A stretch of 64,000 bases of DNA from Cephalotrichum gorgonifer (GCA_900312665.1 ONZQ02000007.1:62001-126000); one strand, 5' to 3'; positions 32,839 to 46,299 are shown, counted from the first letter of the stretch. A program made the numbers and translations. Notes: generated by a model not told the origin, from the sequence alone.

Positions 32839-33790
32839 GGGGGAGCTGTAGATGGAGAAGAATCAGGGGCGTGATAGGAGTAGTCCTCCACCTTGACGGG
32901 GGCGGGAGATGTCGTCCGAGTGTTGCGTCGTTCAGTCCGTCGTTTCGAGGTGGATGGATTACTATTATTACACGAACTCGTACTCGTGATGAAGTGCTCT
33001 AATGTCCTGGTTGATCTTGCGCGTGGGGCGTGGCATGGTGGGTCGTGGTCATAATGTGGTGGGTGGGGCGTGGGGCCGAGACCATTGAAGCTATGACATT
33101 TTGGGTACGGCGGTACTGCTGTACGAGTACTTTGGCGGACACCAGACGGTATGGGTTAGTCTTGGACCTGACCAAGCACAAGATTCCCTCCCGCGCTTTG
33201 AGCATGGTTGCAACCTGCCCCTGTGGCTCGAACCCGCCCCTCTGTTGAAATCGCTCCCTTCATCCCAGCACACACCGACACCTACCTTCGCAGACACCGA
33301 TACCAAAACCAAAACGCAAACCCAGTTGATCCTCAACTCAACCTATTGCCAGCAGCAATTCGTCTTCACAGCCCCCGTCGGGCACATACCCAACCCGCAC
33401 TGGAGCCTGGCCACGGGGAGTTGTCACCTCATAGTTACGAGTACCTCGGGTCCGCCATGAGCCGGTAGTTATCGTCGCTGAGCACATAACCTCGCCCGCT
33501 GGTCACATCCGAGTACGGTACGCCTCCTCACCACGGACGCTATCATTATTGCCATCGCCACTACCATCGCCATCCCCCGCCGATAGCTGAGAAGTGTAGC
33601 GGGACCCAACCCTCTGTTCGCCGAATGACCGTCGGTGGTCTCGGGACCACAATTGCGAGCACCACAAGCCAACAAAGACATTGGGTCGTAACGCTCGCAA
33701 GATCAGGCTCACTCGCAAAGCCTCACAGCCCGACCGCACAACCACGACCCTATCGACTTCCCACACCATAACTACAGCTCACGAGCGGAC
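32839..33790. other. Intergenic: divergent GPATCH1/KIN1 promoter region
   Basis: Contains several GTAC/GAGTAC units (around 32968-32988, 33119-33131 and 33434-33444) and short (AC)-rich stretches near 33280-33320. No gene seen. Confidence 0.55.
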
Positions 33791-36709
33791 ATGGCGGGGG
33801 GTTCAGAGAGCCTCAATAATGCCGGTGCGGGGCCCGCAGCCCGCACCGCGCCAGATTCGAGGCAGGCAGTTCCTCCGACGAAGCATAGTCGATCACGGAC
33901 AACCATCCCGACCCAGTCTGGCAAGTGGCTACTGGTGAAGACGATAGGCGCCGGCAGCATGGGCAAGGTTAAATTGGCGCGCAAGGAAGATAGTAATGAA
34001 CAGGTTCGATCCCCGCACCCGCCCGTCGTCCTTCTCTGTCACGAGTATCCTCCGAGCTAACCGAGCTGTTTCGTCATCTATAGGTAGCCTGCAAGATTAT
34101 CCCGAGAGGGTCTGCCGACGAAGGCCATCACAGCCGGGCGGATAAGGAGAGGGCAGATCAATCCAAGGAGATCAGGACGGCACGAGAGGCTGCTATCGGA
34201 ACGCTGCTTAACCATCCCTATATCTGCGGCTTGCGGGATGTTGTCCGGACCAACTATCACTGGTATATGCTCTTTGAGTTCGTCAACGGCGGTCAGATGC
34301 TCGACTATATCATGTCACATGGCAAGTTGAAGGAGAAACAGGCACGCAAGTTTAGCCGCCAGATCGCCAGCGCCCTGGACTACTGTCATCGGAACAGCAT
34401 AGTCCATCGGGACCTGAAGATCGAGAACATACTGATCAGCAAGACTGGCGATATCAAGATCATCGACTTCGGGCTCAGCAATCTCTTCTCTCCCGGCGGA
34501 CATCTCAAGACATTCTGCGGCAGTCTCTACTTCGCAGCCCCCGAGCTCCTCCAGGCCCGGGCCTACACGGGTCCAGAGGTGGACGTGTGGAGCTTCGGTA
34601 TCGTCCTTTACGTCCTCGTCTGCGGCAGGGTCCCCTTCGACGACCAGAGCATGCCGGCATTGCACGCCAAGATCAAGAAGGGTGCTGTGGAGTACCCGAC
34701 CTGGCTCTCAAGCGGTACGCATCTGGAACAGAACCGTTCTCCATATCTGGGTTCGTAGCTAACGCTTTATAGATTGCAAGCACCTCATGTCGAGAATGTT
34801 GGTGACCGACCCTAAGCAGCGAGCTACCATGCAGGAGGTCCTGAATCATACCTGGATGACGAAGGGGTACCCCGGCCCGCCGGAGAACTATCTTCCCCAT
34901 CGTGAGCCGCTGGATCTACCACTGGACCAGGAGGTCATCAACGCCATGACCGGTTTCAATTTCGGATCCCCCGAGACCATAAGAGCCCAATTGACGCGGA
35001 CTATCGAGTCGGATGAGTACCAGCGCGCCCTTCGCCTTTACCAGCGCGAGAGGGACCTCCCCCAGCCTTCGAAGGAGATTGAGAAAAGACGTGGCTTTGG
35101 TTTCGACTTTTACCGGCGACGAAGCTCCGGGAATAGTAGGGACACTTTGACCACCCCGAGCTCGGAAGGCTTACAGCTGGGACACGACCCTCTCAATGCC
35201 TTTAGCCCCCTCATGTCTATCTATTACCTCGTGCGGGAGAAGAAGGAACGCGAACGCGCTGAGGCAAAATCCGCTTCTGGCCAGGCACTTGCGAAGGACG
35301 GGGCTCTGCCGGAAATCGCACTGCCGCAGGAGGTACACACAAATTCCGCAGCGTATGAGATGCCCGGTGAGAAGTCGACCGGCGGCCGTACTCGACCCCG
35401 CGCCCGGACCCACGGAGAGGATGATATACCCGAATCCGTAAGGAAGAATGCTCTATCCCCACCTACGACCCAGCCGCTCGAATCTCGGCTCGATGCGCCG
35501 CAGAAGAGAGAGGGCACTGCTGCTGGTCTTCTACGTCGTTTCAGCACAAGGAAACGCAAGGATCAAGACCGGCCTGACAAAGACCGCTCACATCCCCCGT
35601 TGGTACACGTACACTCTCCAACCGCGGGAGAGACTCCATCTACCCCTCGGAAGAGCTTTAGCATCCGAAGGAGCAGGATGGATCGAGATGAACCCCTCCC
35701 CACACGTCTACGATCGGGAAGCAGCCAGCCGCAGCACAGCGATCTCCTCAGCCCTCCCCCGTCGGCAGGCGGCTCCCTTCAGCCGAAGCGGGGACTAGGC
35801 CGGTCGACCAGCGTTAACTCGGGTGACATGAGAAGGCGCCTGTCGAAGGGCGCTCCGAGAGACGCCCCCGCCACCAGCGGATCTGATCAGTCGGCGGGTC
35901 ACGAACGGACACACCTGGACAACGCACACGGAGCTACAGTCCGCTCCTCCTCGGTACGAGCCAAGTCCCTCGGCCACGCGCGGCGAGAGAGCATCCAGCG
36001 GCGTAGGCTCCGTCGAGAGGAGGCTAGGGAGGCAAACGTTCCCGAAGAGACCGACCACGATCTCGGCGACCACAGTGGCGTCTCGACGGACCGGCTAGAC
36101 AGCTCCGACCTCGCCAAACCAGCCAAGCCGGTCTTCCTGATGGGCTTGTTCAGCGTGTCCACGACATCCACTAAGTCCGTACCTGAGATCAGGGTTGAGA
36201 TGAAACGAGCTCTCAGGCGACTGGGTGTTGAATATGCCGAGATCAAGGGGGGCTTTACCTGCCGTCACACGCCCAGTATCGATCTCAAGAAGGTTGCCGA
36301 CCCGCCCACGAGCCCCACCTCGCAGACGCCGGGCCACAGGAGGCGTTTCAGCTTCGGCGGCCTCATGAACAACGGCGAGCGCGACCGAGATGACGTGGGG
36401 GAATTTGAACGAAGCCCCCACACGCCGAGGACGCCTAATAGGGGCATGACCGACGCGGGTTGTTCGAACTCGGATATCTCCGAAGGGAGTGGCCCCCTCG
36501 ATCGCGGGATACAATCCCGACGGGCCGCGGGCGAGACGACCACTCAGGTCCAGAGTGATCTAGGCGGAAGCATGATATTGGAGTTCGAGATACTCATTGT
36601 CAAGGTTCCTCTCCTCTCCCTTCATGGCATACAGTTTAAGCGGATGTCGGGGAACACATGGCAGTACAAGAGCATGGCGGAGCAAATTCTCAAGGAGGTT
36701 AGGTTATAG
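33791..36709 (+). CDS. KIN1: Kin1/Kin2-family (MARK/PAR-1) serine/threonine protein kinase
   Basis: Membrane-associated kinase for cell polarity, exocytosis and cell-wall integrity. Three exons (33791-34003, 34084-34714, 34773-36709) encode 926 residues. The kinase domain spans about 45-325: glycine loop IGAGSMGKVKLA, VACK lysine, HRDLKIENIL catalytic loop, IDFGLSN, and activation segment LKTFCGSLYFAAPEL with the LKB1-type threonine; ends HTWMTKGYPGPPENYLPHRE. A long basic, Ser/Pro-rich region follows (KSFSIRRSRM). The C-terminal KA1 phospholipid-binding domain (about 760-926) has VFLMGLFSVSTTSTK, LRRLGVEYAEIKGGFTCRH, LEFEILIVKVPLLSLHGIQF and GNTWQYKSMAEQILKEVRL. The first donor (GTTCGA at 34004) is non-standard but the exon junction is conserved (EQ/VACK). 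All active-site residues are present. Confidence 0.96.
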
Positions 36710-37282
36710 TCCCTCGTCGGGGAACTTGGTTTGTTCGTGGAGATGAGTGATGCGGTGTCTGCAGATGCGAGCTGGCCACCGGGTCGTCCAGTGCGGTATC
36801 GGCATTGGCCCATCTGCTCTTTTAGCGATGTTGCGAGGGAGGTGAACGGGGAGAGGCGTATTCTATCTACTTATAATTACGAAAGCTTAGGGACTTTGGA
36901 GGTCCCTTTGGTCACATATACTCGACTACTTTAATAATATCCATAATAACCGTTTTATTGCAACATGGCAGTTCGGACGTGGCGCACCACATGGCGCCTT
37001 GAATTTAACCGAGTATCAGCCGAGCCAGTACAGACCTTGCTCAGTCTCCGATATGCAATGACAAAACATCCGTTCTATGCTGTCTGCTCTACAAACTCGG
37101 GACGACGCCGAAGGAACTCATTTAGGGAGATAATACCCTAGCGCCCCCCGGCATCTGTCGCGTACCTTACTAGCCATACCGCTCTCATCCGTTTTTGGGA
37201 TCCCGAAGAGGTCCATAAACCACACCCGCCCGAGGCATCGATAATCCCAGGCGGACGAAGCCCGACGTACCCAACCCTCAAG
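36710..37282. other. Intergenic: KIN1 3' flank and CAF40 promoter
   Basis: 573 nt, with AT-rich DNA around 36870-36960. No gene seen. Confidence 0.5.
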
Positions 37283-38637
37283 ATGATGCCGGCCGCCCAC
37301 GTCTACGGACACCACCAGCTCTATCCCCACTCCGAAGCGGCCTGGGCGCAGTCCACGCAGCAGCACCAGGCGGCGGGCCCGCCCTCGTCCCAGCAGCAGC
37401 AGCACTACAACCGCATACCCGCCGTCCACGGCGGCGGCGTCCAGGGCCTCCCCGGCTCCCATGGACACGATGGCAGCCATGAGCCCTTGGTGTCGGAGGA
37501 CAACCGGCGCACGATGGCATACATAGCCGACCTCTTGAACGAGAACACCCGCGAGACGGCGCTGCTGGAGCTTAGCAAGAAGCGGGAGCAGGTTCCTGAG
37601 CTCGCCCTCATCCTCTGGCACTCTTTCGGTGGGGGTCCCCCTCCCTCCCCGGCATCTCTTCTCGGTTCCTAGAAGCTAGCTAACGTGTCGCAAAAAAAAA
37701 AAGGCGTCATGACGTCGCTGTTGCAGGAGATCATCTCCGTATATACGTTGCTGAACCCTTCCCAGCTCACCGCTGCGGCCTCCAACCGAGTCTGTAACGC
37801 ACTGGCTCTGCTGCAATGCGTAGCATCGCACAACGACACCCGCACTCTCTTCCTAAACGGTGAGTACCGAAGACTCCGAATCCCGCCCTTGCCCCTTGCA
37901 AACACGATGGGATGAAAATGAGTTCTGACCCGCCTGCGGCCCCGTCCAGCCCACATCCCCCTCTTCCTCTACCCGTTCCTCAACACGACGTCGAAGTCCA
38001 GGCCGTTCGAGTACCTGCGACTGACATCCCTGGGTGTCATCGGCGCCCTCGTCAAGAACGACTCCACGGAGGTGATCAACTTCCTCTTGACGACGGAGAT
38101 CATCCCGCTCTGCCTCCGGATCATGGAGACGGGCTCGGAGCTGAGCAAGACGGTGGCCATATTCATCGTCCAGAAGATCCTCTTGGACGACAACGGCCTT
38201 AACTACATCTGCGCAACCTACGAGCGCTTCTACGCCGTCGGGACGGTTCTGAGCAACATGGTCAACCAGCTGGTTGAGCAGCAGACCGCCAGGCTGCTGA
38301 AGCACGTCGTCCGGTGTTTCCTTCGGTATGAGCCCCCGCCCTTTCCTCCCCCTCCCCCCTTTCCCCCGCTCGTCGTTTCCCTTCTTCTCCTTTCCCCCCT
38401 CCTCTCGCCTCCGCATATCCCCGGCTCCTCCAGCTAACCATATCACTATATAGCCTCAGTGACAACGCTCGTGCCCGTGAGGCACTCCGACAGTGTCTCC
38501 CGGAGCCTCTCCGTGACGCCACCTTCTCGTCCGTCCTTCGAGACGACGCGGCAACGAAACGGTGCCTTGCTCAGCTACTCATCAACCTATCCGACAATGT
38601 CGTCGACCATGGCAACTCTCTCCACCCGGGTCTCTAA
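37283..38637 (+). CDS. CAF40: CCR4-NOT complex subunit Caf40/Rcd1 (CNOT9)
   Basis: Armadillo-repeat subunit of the CCR4-NOT deadenylase, a docking surface for translational repressors. Four exons (37283-37628, 37704-37859, 37950-38325, 38454-38637) encode 353 residues. The Gln/His-rich N-terminus (about 1-65) is disordered. The ARM domain then reads LLNENTRETALLELSKKREQ, LALILWHSFGVMTSLLQEI, SNRVCNALALLQCVASH, FLYPFLNTTSKSRPFEYLRL, SLGVIGALVKNDSTEVINFL and ends in AQLLINLSDNVVD. Introns: 37629-37703, 37860-37949 and 38326-38453. The first is odd: its acceptor AAG follows a run of A rather than pyrimidines, but phase and protein conservation (HSFG/VMTSLL) support it. Two start ATGs are adjacent (37283, 37286). 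Confidence 0.96.
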
Positions 38638-41600
38638 GCAAGTACTCCCGTCCGCGGGCATGTTGCTCTAGCGATATGGCTGTTTTTTGGCCTGGGGAAA
38701 ATGGAGGAACACGGCATCATCTGCTATATCTATTATTTTGCGCTGGAAATATCTACTAGCACGGTGTTCATCATCTTGGCTTCGTATTGACCTGTGCGGG
38801 CGTCAATGGGGCTGGGGAGGCGTCCAAGGTTCTTTTTTTGGGTTTGAAAAAGGGGGGAAGGGAAGGTGGGGAAGGGAGGGGGGAAGGGGGGGAGGTCATG
38901 CTCGGCGCGGGTTTTCAGTCATTCCTGTACAACTGGCGCGTTGCTGTAACTGTATGCGCTCTATATTCTCTCCTAACAAAGTCTGTAGTAAACTGAAGAT
39001 ACCATTCTGTGGAGATGTAAGAAATTCTAGATGGGACGAGGGTGATGTGTCGGTTCAGGCTTCGAACACTTGTTCATGTATCGACAGGGCGTACTCTACG
39101 ACGGATAGTTCGTTCTCTGCTGCACTCTCCAAGGACATGGACATAACATGGCTAGCTGTACTCATAGACGACAAGCTCGCCTCTGGAAGATGGGCTCGCG
39201 ATATCTCCAGGGACAGGGTTAGCCAGTGAGCTGGGGGCTGGAGGATAGTGGCTCAGGTCGTCTCCATGGCCCGAGTGCGTAGGCGAGATCCGAGAGCGAC
39301 GGGTGGTTGCATTGATTTACAGAACAGAGGAGGATATATCCAAGACAGCCCGATATCCTCGGCGGGTCACCGCTCTCGTCAGATCGAAACACCATGACTT
39401 TTAATTGAGAGGTCAGCATCGGCTCGACGGCGACTAAGAAGAGATGAAGCGAGATGACATGGTCTACAACTATTATCCGTAACTACGTTGCACGCAGCAC
39501 AGTACTATCGGGAGATTGCGGCGAGGCCGAGCAAGACATTGTAGCACTTGGTTTCCAAGTACTACGAATATGGAGAGTGTGTGCTCGTTAACTCTCCGCC
39601 GTTTGGCACGCCTCAGTTTTTTTTTAACCCTAATGAAGCCAAGGAAGGGCATCCCTACACATAATGAAATTGCCCCGTTGAGAGTTCCCCTCCAATGAAG
39701 CTAATACATCACCCCTACTCGGCATGAGTAATAATGTGTCCGCCAGGAGTCCCACTAACGAGAATTAGTGAAGACGCCTCCTTACCTTACTCGTAGTGAA
39801 TGCTCCGTCTCCGTCGGGACTCCGGCGAATGATCCCGAAGAGAAGACACCTTGGGGAGGGTGTATGGGGCCTTGTGGATAATAAGGGTGGAGAGAGGGCT
39901 AGCGCTTCTCCGAGTACTACATACCTGTAGTAGCCTGCCTAGAGTGTTACAGGGTATGAAGGGGGACGGACTCGTAGCTGTGTTTGGGAGAGAAGAGAGG
40001 GCGACTTGCGGGAGACAAAAAAGACGAATACAAGCAATGGGTCACTACCATAACTATGGGTGGGGTCTCTTGGCGAGCCCCTTGGGCAGAGACGCGCTAG
40101 GGTGGTGGTGGTGGTTACCCACCCACTCGCTTGGGGAGGAGTAAAGGATTGAGACATTTGACAGGGCTGATCCCCTCCTCCGCCCTTTCCACACGCAACT
40201 CGCGCCTTTGGCAGCATGAAAGGGCGGAGGAGAGCTGTATGGCTCACCCGCCAGAGTGGGGCGGCGGCGGCAGGACAAATGCATCATGGAGAATGCGAGT
40301 GGGGCCATGGCGTGCAGTACTTCGTCTCGCTCGTACGAGTACGGAGGAAGGGGAGTACAACAAACGTGGCTACTCGACCTCTCATTGGCCACTTCGCCTG
40401 TTAAATTTGGCATGCAGGTCGGGGCATTTGTCATGATACGAAATTTATGGTTACTCGCTATTATAGTCCCACTCCCCCCTATGACAAAACATCGAGTACG
40501 TACCGAGACCAAGGGTAAACAAAAGAACCTTTCGGTTTTTGGTTTTTCGCCTTCAGCCCTACGGGGACACTCCGGGGGGATTTGGAAAAAAGGGGATTGT
40601 CGCTCCGGTCCTGCAGGCAAAGCTTCGAACTTGGCTCGCCCCAGCAGGAGCACGTCCTACGTCACACTTCCTTGCCAAGCCCACCTGCGCCACCTTCTCT
40701 CCCCATCATGAGGAAATTAAGGAAAGAGGAGAGAAGAGAAGGGAAAAAAGGGCTGAGAGCTCGAGCAGGGGACCTCTGTTCGCAACTTAATTCCCTAAAC
40801 TGCAAGTTGGTCCGCCCCCCCGCCCGCAAGCCCGCCCCCGGAGGAACTTGTCCGCCCAGCCAGGGTGACCGACCGACACATGGACCGCCCGCCGCGGGTG
40901 TTTGTCCCTGTTTGGCAGATTACAAGCAGTAGGCGACCGGGCCAAGCCAGAAAGCCACGCTGCGCGCACTTTGTTACCTGTTACTCGAATTTGCCCTTGT
41001 GGGAAAGTTTCGAATCCCTGCCCGCCCCCTCCCAAATACAAATACAAGGACACGTGAGTCTTGGCCGCGCCCCCATGCAAGATACGAGGAAGGAGCTAGA
41101 GATAGTAGATAGCTGCAATTACGAATAGTCTATCCGTAAAGACTGAAGACACATGTCCCCACACTGCGGAGGGTGGAGGCGGAGGCGGAGGTGGCGGCGA
41201 CGGCGACGGAGGCGGGATTGGGGCGCGGAGGTTCAGAGACACATTCTTTCCGTATACAACGTTGCCGATCATCTAGCTTACTAGTACACAGGCCCCCCCT
41301 TTGTCATCAAACATCAAACAAAGAAAATCGTCCCCGATGACAACCTCGTCAGCACCTTATGTCGCCCCGACTCCAAGTCCCGCCCATTCGGGTTTCGATC
41401 TTGCCCAAATCCAGCCTGCGTGCCCCTCGTAGGGCAGACCCATGTCCACCCCCGAAGGGGGGCCAACGGCCCAACGCATGCTCGCCACTGGCTATCTCAT
41501 GCGAACGCGCCCCGTACCCCGTAATCTCTCGGGATGATTGGACTCGTCAAGCCGTCCAATGGTAGACGCAGGCCATGACACAGGGCTGAGTGAAAAGAAA

Positions 41601-41786
41601 CGAACAGAAGTCCCCCCATCTTCCAGACGAAAGTTTGTGGTTCGAGAAGGTGGGAAAGTGGGAAGGGGATGGAGGGTGGCGTGGACTCCTATGGGCCAAC
41701 CAAGCCGATATCTGTCTCTGCTCGGATGGAGCGGGGTTATGACGAGCAGTCTACCAAGTACGCCGTACTCCTACCCCCCCCCCCCC

Positions 41787-42428
41787 NNNNNNNNNNNNNN
41801 NNNNNNNNNNNNNNNNNNNNNNNNNNNNNNNNNNNNNNNNNNNNNNNNNNNNNNNNNNNNNNNNNNNNNNNNNNNNNNNNNNNNNNNNNNNNNNNNNNNN
41901 NNNNNNNNNNNNNNNNNNNNNNNNNNNNNNNNNNNNNNNNNNNNNNNNNNNNNNNNNNNNNNNNNNNNNNNNNNNNNNNNNNNNNNNNNNNNNNNNNNNN
42001 NNNNNNNNNNNNNNNNNNNNNNNNNNNNNNNNNNNNNNNNNNNNNNNNNNNNNNNNNNNNNNNNNNNNNNNNNNNNNNNNNNNNNNNNNNNNNNNNNNNN
42101 NNNNNNNNNNNNNNNNNNNNNNNNNNNNNNNNNNNNNNNNNNNNNNNNNNNNNNNNNNNNNNNNNNNNNNNNNNNNNNNNNNNNNNNNNNNNNNNNNNNN
42201 NNNNNNNNNNNNNNNNNNNNNNNNNNNNNNNNNNNNNNNNNNNNNNNNNNNNNNNNNNNNNNNNNNNNNNNNNNNNNNNNNNNNNNNNNNNNNNNNNNNN
42301 NNNNNNNNNNNNNNNNNNNNNNNNNNNNNNNNNNNNNNNNNNNNNNNNNNNNNNNNNNNNNNNNNNNNNNNNNNNNNNNNNNNNNNNNNNNNNNNNNNNN
42401 NNNNNNNNNNNNNNNNNNNNNNNNNNNN
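41787..42428. other. Assembly gap of 642 unknown bases
   Basis: Run of N, bounded on the left by at least 13 C (41774-41786) and on the right by CGGGGGC. The homopolymer at its edge is a likely reason for the failed assembly. Confidence 0.99.
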
Positions 42429-44520
42429 CGGGGGCAAGTATATACTTGTAACTTTCTTGGATCAAGCACAGCCCCTGGCAAGCGGCCTACCACGTTTGCA
42501 TGAGGAGTCCAGATCCCGCCGCGTCGCAGATTGCCCGTGTGATTGGGAATTACATTGAACGGCTCCTTCAGGTGGCAGCTAAGCGATCTGATTGGCAGCC
42601 CTCCCGAGGCGAGGAGTACGTACTAAGAGTACGAGTACTCGTTCCTCGCCCAGGATTCGGTGAACCAAAGAGCAGGTTTATCAGGGCTCCATACGGCACC
42701 CGTCTTTGTACCCGTTCCCGTCTTTGTAAACGTCGTATTAATCGTACGCTTGTACAGTGGATGGTCATAGTAGACCTCGTGCTTGTACGGAGTAGTCGTC
42801 GTCGGCGTCGTCGTACTGATACTGATACTGGTAGGGCTCTTTTCGCATTTGTACTTTTATCTATGTTTGTACTACGTACCCGTATACCCGTGCGTATGCG
42901 TACGTCGTAATGCAGCTGGTTCAGGGATCATGACTGACCGGCAGGATCGCCGCCAGCGAGGATCGAAGTCGTGGCAAAAGGCAGAAGGAGGAACCACCTA
43001 TCAAGCGATTACATAGGATCCAGTTGAATTATGTCCGCCATCAGGGCTGCCCTACGGGCTCCCATAGCGGAATGGGAGCACGGAAACTGACAACACCCGC
43101 GATGGGGGGGGGCGAGGAGCCTGGCCCAATGGACCGGGACCGGGTGAGGAGATACCGCCTCCCTGGGTTGGTAAGTTTGGGGGCTTTGGGAAGGAGCAAA
43201 ACGGCCCGATTAATGGCCCCGCAAAAAGATTCCATGTTGGGATCACATCCTGCCGCGTGTGTGGCCGGCCAGAAGGAGGGAAGGGGGGAAAGGGGGGGTG
43301 TGGACCATTCTACTTCATTCGTCTGTGGCCTTGAAGATTCCTAAACCTAAACATGTTGGTGTCGTAATTTCCACGGAGCGAAGAAACCAACAATAGCGCG
43401 CACGGTTAATATTCCAGGGTCCACGCACGGGCTTGGGGTTGCTCGGGTAGGGAGTAGTGGGGAATGGCGGGGATAAAAAGTACCCTACGAGACTATACTC
43501 GTACTTGTTATGGTACTCGAGCTGCGCAATCCGTAATTAGCTCATTGGTGCGCTCCATGGTCGGAAAAGCCGACGGTGTGCTTTGTGTTCGAGCGTTCTT
43601 GGTCGTCACGCCGACCAATCAGACCCCCTAGTTCGACATCCTATTTACGAGCTCACAAATCCTCGCCCACTCGTTGACGCACCCCCGAGCCCTCTGAGTG
43701 GCCCGGCGAGATGACAAAGGTGGAAACGAATGGAGCAGATCCCAGAACACCCCCAATTGGGGCGTCGTATCCACGGATCATGAAGGGGCTTGGTCCGGTC
43801 TGTGGAGACGGAAAGTCAGATAACCGATCAACGAGGTCCCTTTTTCCACGCTTGTCCTCTGCTCTAGCTAGTTCTTTTTTTAGGGCCGAGACTAATATTA
43901 ACGCGAGGCGTGTTCGTTCATTCCTGACATTTGTTCGATCGAGGTGCCACGGCATGGAGAGAATCCTCTTGGGGATTTTACCCGAGCGCGTATTATATAT
44001 ATACCTTGTACGACGGGAACGCACAGAAATGGAAATGATACAAACTGGTTACGCGGCTGGCAACTGATTGCGAGCCACTACGCCGGAGGATCGCGGGGCC
44101 GGGCGGCACAGAGTTCAAGGATGCTCCCACCTTGATTAAAAGGATTCGCACATTGTTCCCATACTGGGAGCGGAGGAGAAACTTAATAGACAGGTACAAG
44201 TATTAATAGTGTGCCACTCGGGACCGAGGGGGGGGGAGACAACGTTCCAGCACAGGCACAGCACAGGGAGGCGAGGCGGGCTCTCGGCATCCCACGATTG
44301 CAGATCTACCCCGTATCTTCCCTGCCCCCAGGCACGAGTATTTGTAAGTGTGCTGCTGGTGCGAGAGCGAGAGCGAATGCGCGAGTGGGTCAATTACAAA
44401 GGGTCCCTTTTTTAGGTTTCCTGGCCCCAATGTTTCGTGGAGCGACATGGACCGGTTGGAGGTGGCGCAACTTCCTCACCCCACCCCCCTCCTCAAGGTA
44501 TCCAGAGTGCTCGTAGCAGG

Positions 44521-44603
44521 TTCCTTCCTTCCTTCCACTCCTGCCTGCCATGTTCCCCAGCTCTCCAGCAGGCTGGGCTGGGCTGGGCTGGGCTGGGCTG
44601 GGG
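44521..44603 (+). repeat. CCTT tetranucleotide run and (GGCTG)n pentanucleotide array
   Basis: TTCC repeats at 44521-44536 are followed by about six GGCTG units at 44571-44603. The GGG-containing units could form a G-quadruplex on the plus strand. Confidence 0.9.
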
Positions 44604-46299
44604 ACGGAGGCGCGCCTACTTGTGCATCACAATGCCTGTCGTCACACACAAAGGTACGGGTACGGAGTACTTGTACGAGAGAGAAAAAAAGCAATAACCA
44701 GGCTATTTATTGCACAGCCCTACTCGGTAAGAGGATACATGTACTACATACTCGCTTCGACCCCATCCATGCTCATGCCCCAATCGTGGCCCATTATGAT
44801 CGCACCGGGGGTGGGGTCCTACTCGTGCTGGTCGTCGTAATGTGTTTATTGTACAAAGTACTCGCTCGAACGGAGGACGAATATCGCTGGGTTTGCTTGT
44901 ATTGCTACTGTCCGATCCGGCTCTCCCGCCGTCTTCCCCCGGGACCAGTTATTCCCGGCGGGGTTAACTGTGCCCAAAACTCCGCTCCTTCCTCCAGCTA
45001 TCAGAGCTCCGCCTCCTAACTACCGGAGGAGAAGAGGAAAGAAGAAAGGAAGGGGAGGAAGAAGAAAGTATGAGATCCGTAAGTCTCTACAGAGACGGGA
45101 AGCGTGAGCCTAGCATGAGGTCGTCCCCCGTCCTCGGGGTCACGAGCGTCGGTGGCTGCCACCGCGTCTGCCTGTTCGGCCTGGTAAACGGAAGGTGTCA
45201 ACGACCATGAGGTGGCACGGAGATAGGGAGGCTGCGCGAGACCTCCGAGGCCGACCGGTACGTACCCTGACCGTCTGTTCCTACTTTCCGCGTTGCTTGA
45301 CCGTCACAATTTGGGTGGAAGGAACCGCCGGAGCAGCGCGGTATACCAGCCAAATGGCGGGCATACGAATACGGGGAGATGAGCTGCCTGCGCGGGGTCG
45401 TACCAGGCAAGAAGCACAGTAGACCCGGTGATGCCCGTGCCTTAGATCATCTCAATTCAACAGTCCGAAGGCATGCTAATGCTGTAAGGTCATCGGGCTG
45501 CATGAGCGCTGCCGCCAGACAAGTACGGGTAATATGTTTATGCGTTTCAATGGCCACTCTTCTCCGGCACAGAGGTCAGACCCTTGGCTATTCGATGTGG
45601 TCAGTTCGACAGGTTACATCGAGCCCAGGTCGTCGCTGTCCCGTCGTTACCTAGAACCGAGCACGCAGTATTGTGATATGAAGGGTGAAGTACAAGTATG
45701 CTCGTACCTGCTCTTTACTCTACCGCGCGGTGTGCTTGTCACACGCCCCCTCACTTAACTCACACGCCCCAAAAATCACCCACCCCCCTCCCATGTTCGA
45801 GTCTTCCTTCCCTCTGAGGCCCGACTCCTTTCTCAACAGCCATACCATACCTATACATCCCATCCCTTCTCCCTACTACACCTTATTGCCCGCTTGGGAC
45901 AAACAGCCGACGAGACCCGCTCCACATTTCCAAGTGGCAGACCGGAAAGCCAAGCATCTGCGTCCGCAGGTTGATCTCCACAAAGTACATACCTTTCTCC
46001 GCCCGTTTCTGCGGTACTCGGAGGGGGCGTGGTTCACAGGTGCACTAGCTTTCGCCCTATTACATCGTGCCTACTCGAACAAGTAGTATTCTCGGGTAGA
46101 GAAGCAATGAGGAAGCAGAGGCGGGTGGGGGCTGTTTGTGGCTTTGCGCCTTGTTGGGCAAGGGTGGGGGGGGGAGGAAGGAGGAAAGGGGGGGTGTGAA
46201 CCTTCCTGCCCTGCACCTTCCATGTGCGAGTCCCAATGTCAACGTCGTTCCGGGTCCCGTCCGCGTTTATGCCAAAGCTGTGTACTTGCTCGTTCGTAT

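Noticed and set aside
34000..34025. GGTTCGATCCC, reminiscent of a tRNA T-loop, in KIN1 intron 1
   Set aside because: No D-arm, anticodon arm or acceptor stem around it; it is the intron donor region.
37853..38446. Open frame opposite CAF40
   Set aside because: Low-complexity antisense frame; the plus strand encodes the conserved CAF40 ARM domain.
40054..40653. 200-codon open frame (minus) in the gene-poor stretch
   Set aside because: No recognisable motif, crosses repeats, and several plus-strand frames overlap equally well.
41000..41025. GTTTCGAATCCC resembling a tRNA T-loop
   Set aside because: No matching acceptor stem or anticodon arm within 80 nt.
41538..42503. Frames spanning the run of N
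   Set aside because: They exist only because unknown bases cannot contain stops.
44348..45019. 223-codon open frame (plus)
   Set aside because: Runs through the TTCC and GGCTG repeats; composition is repeat-derived.
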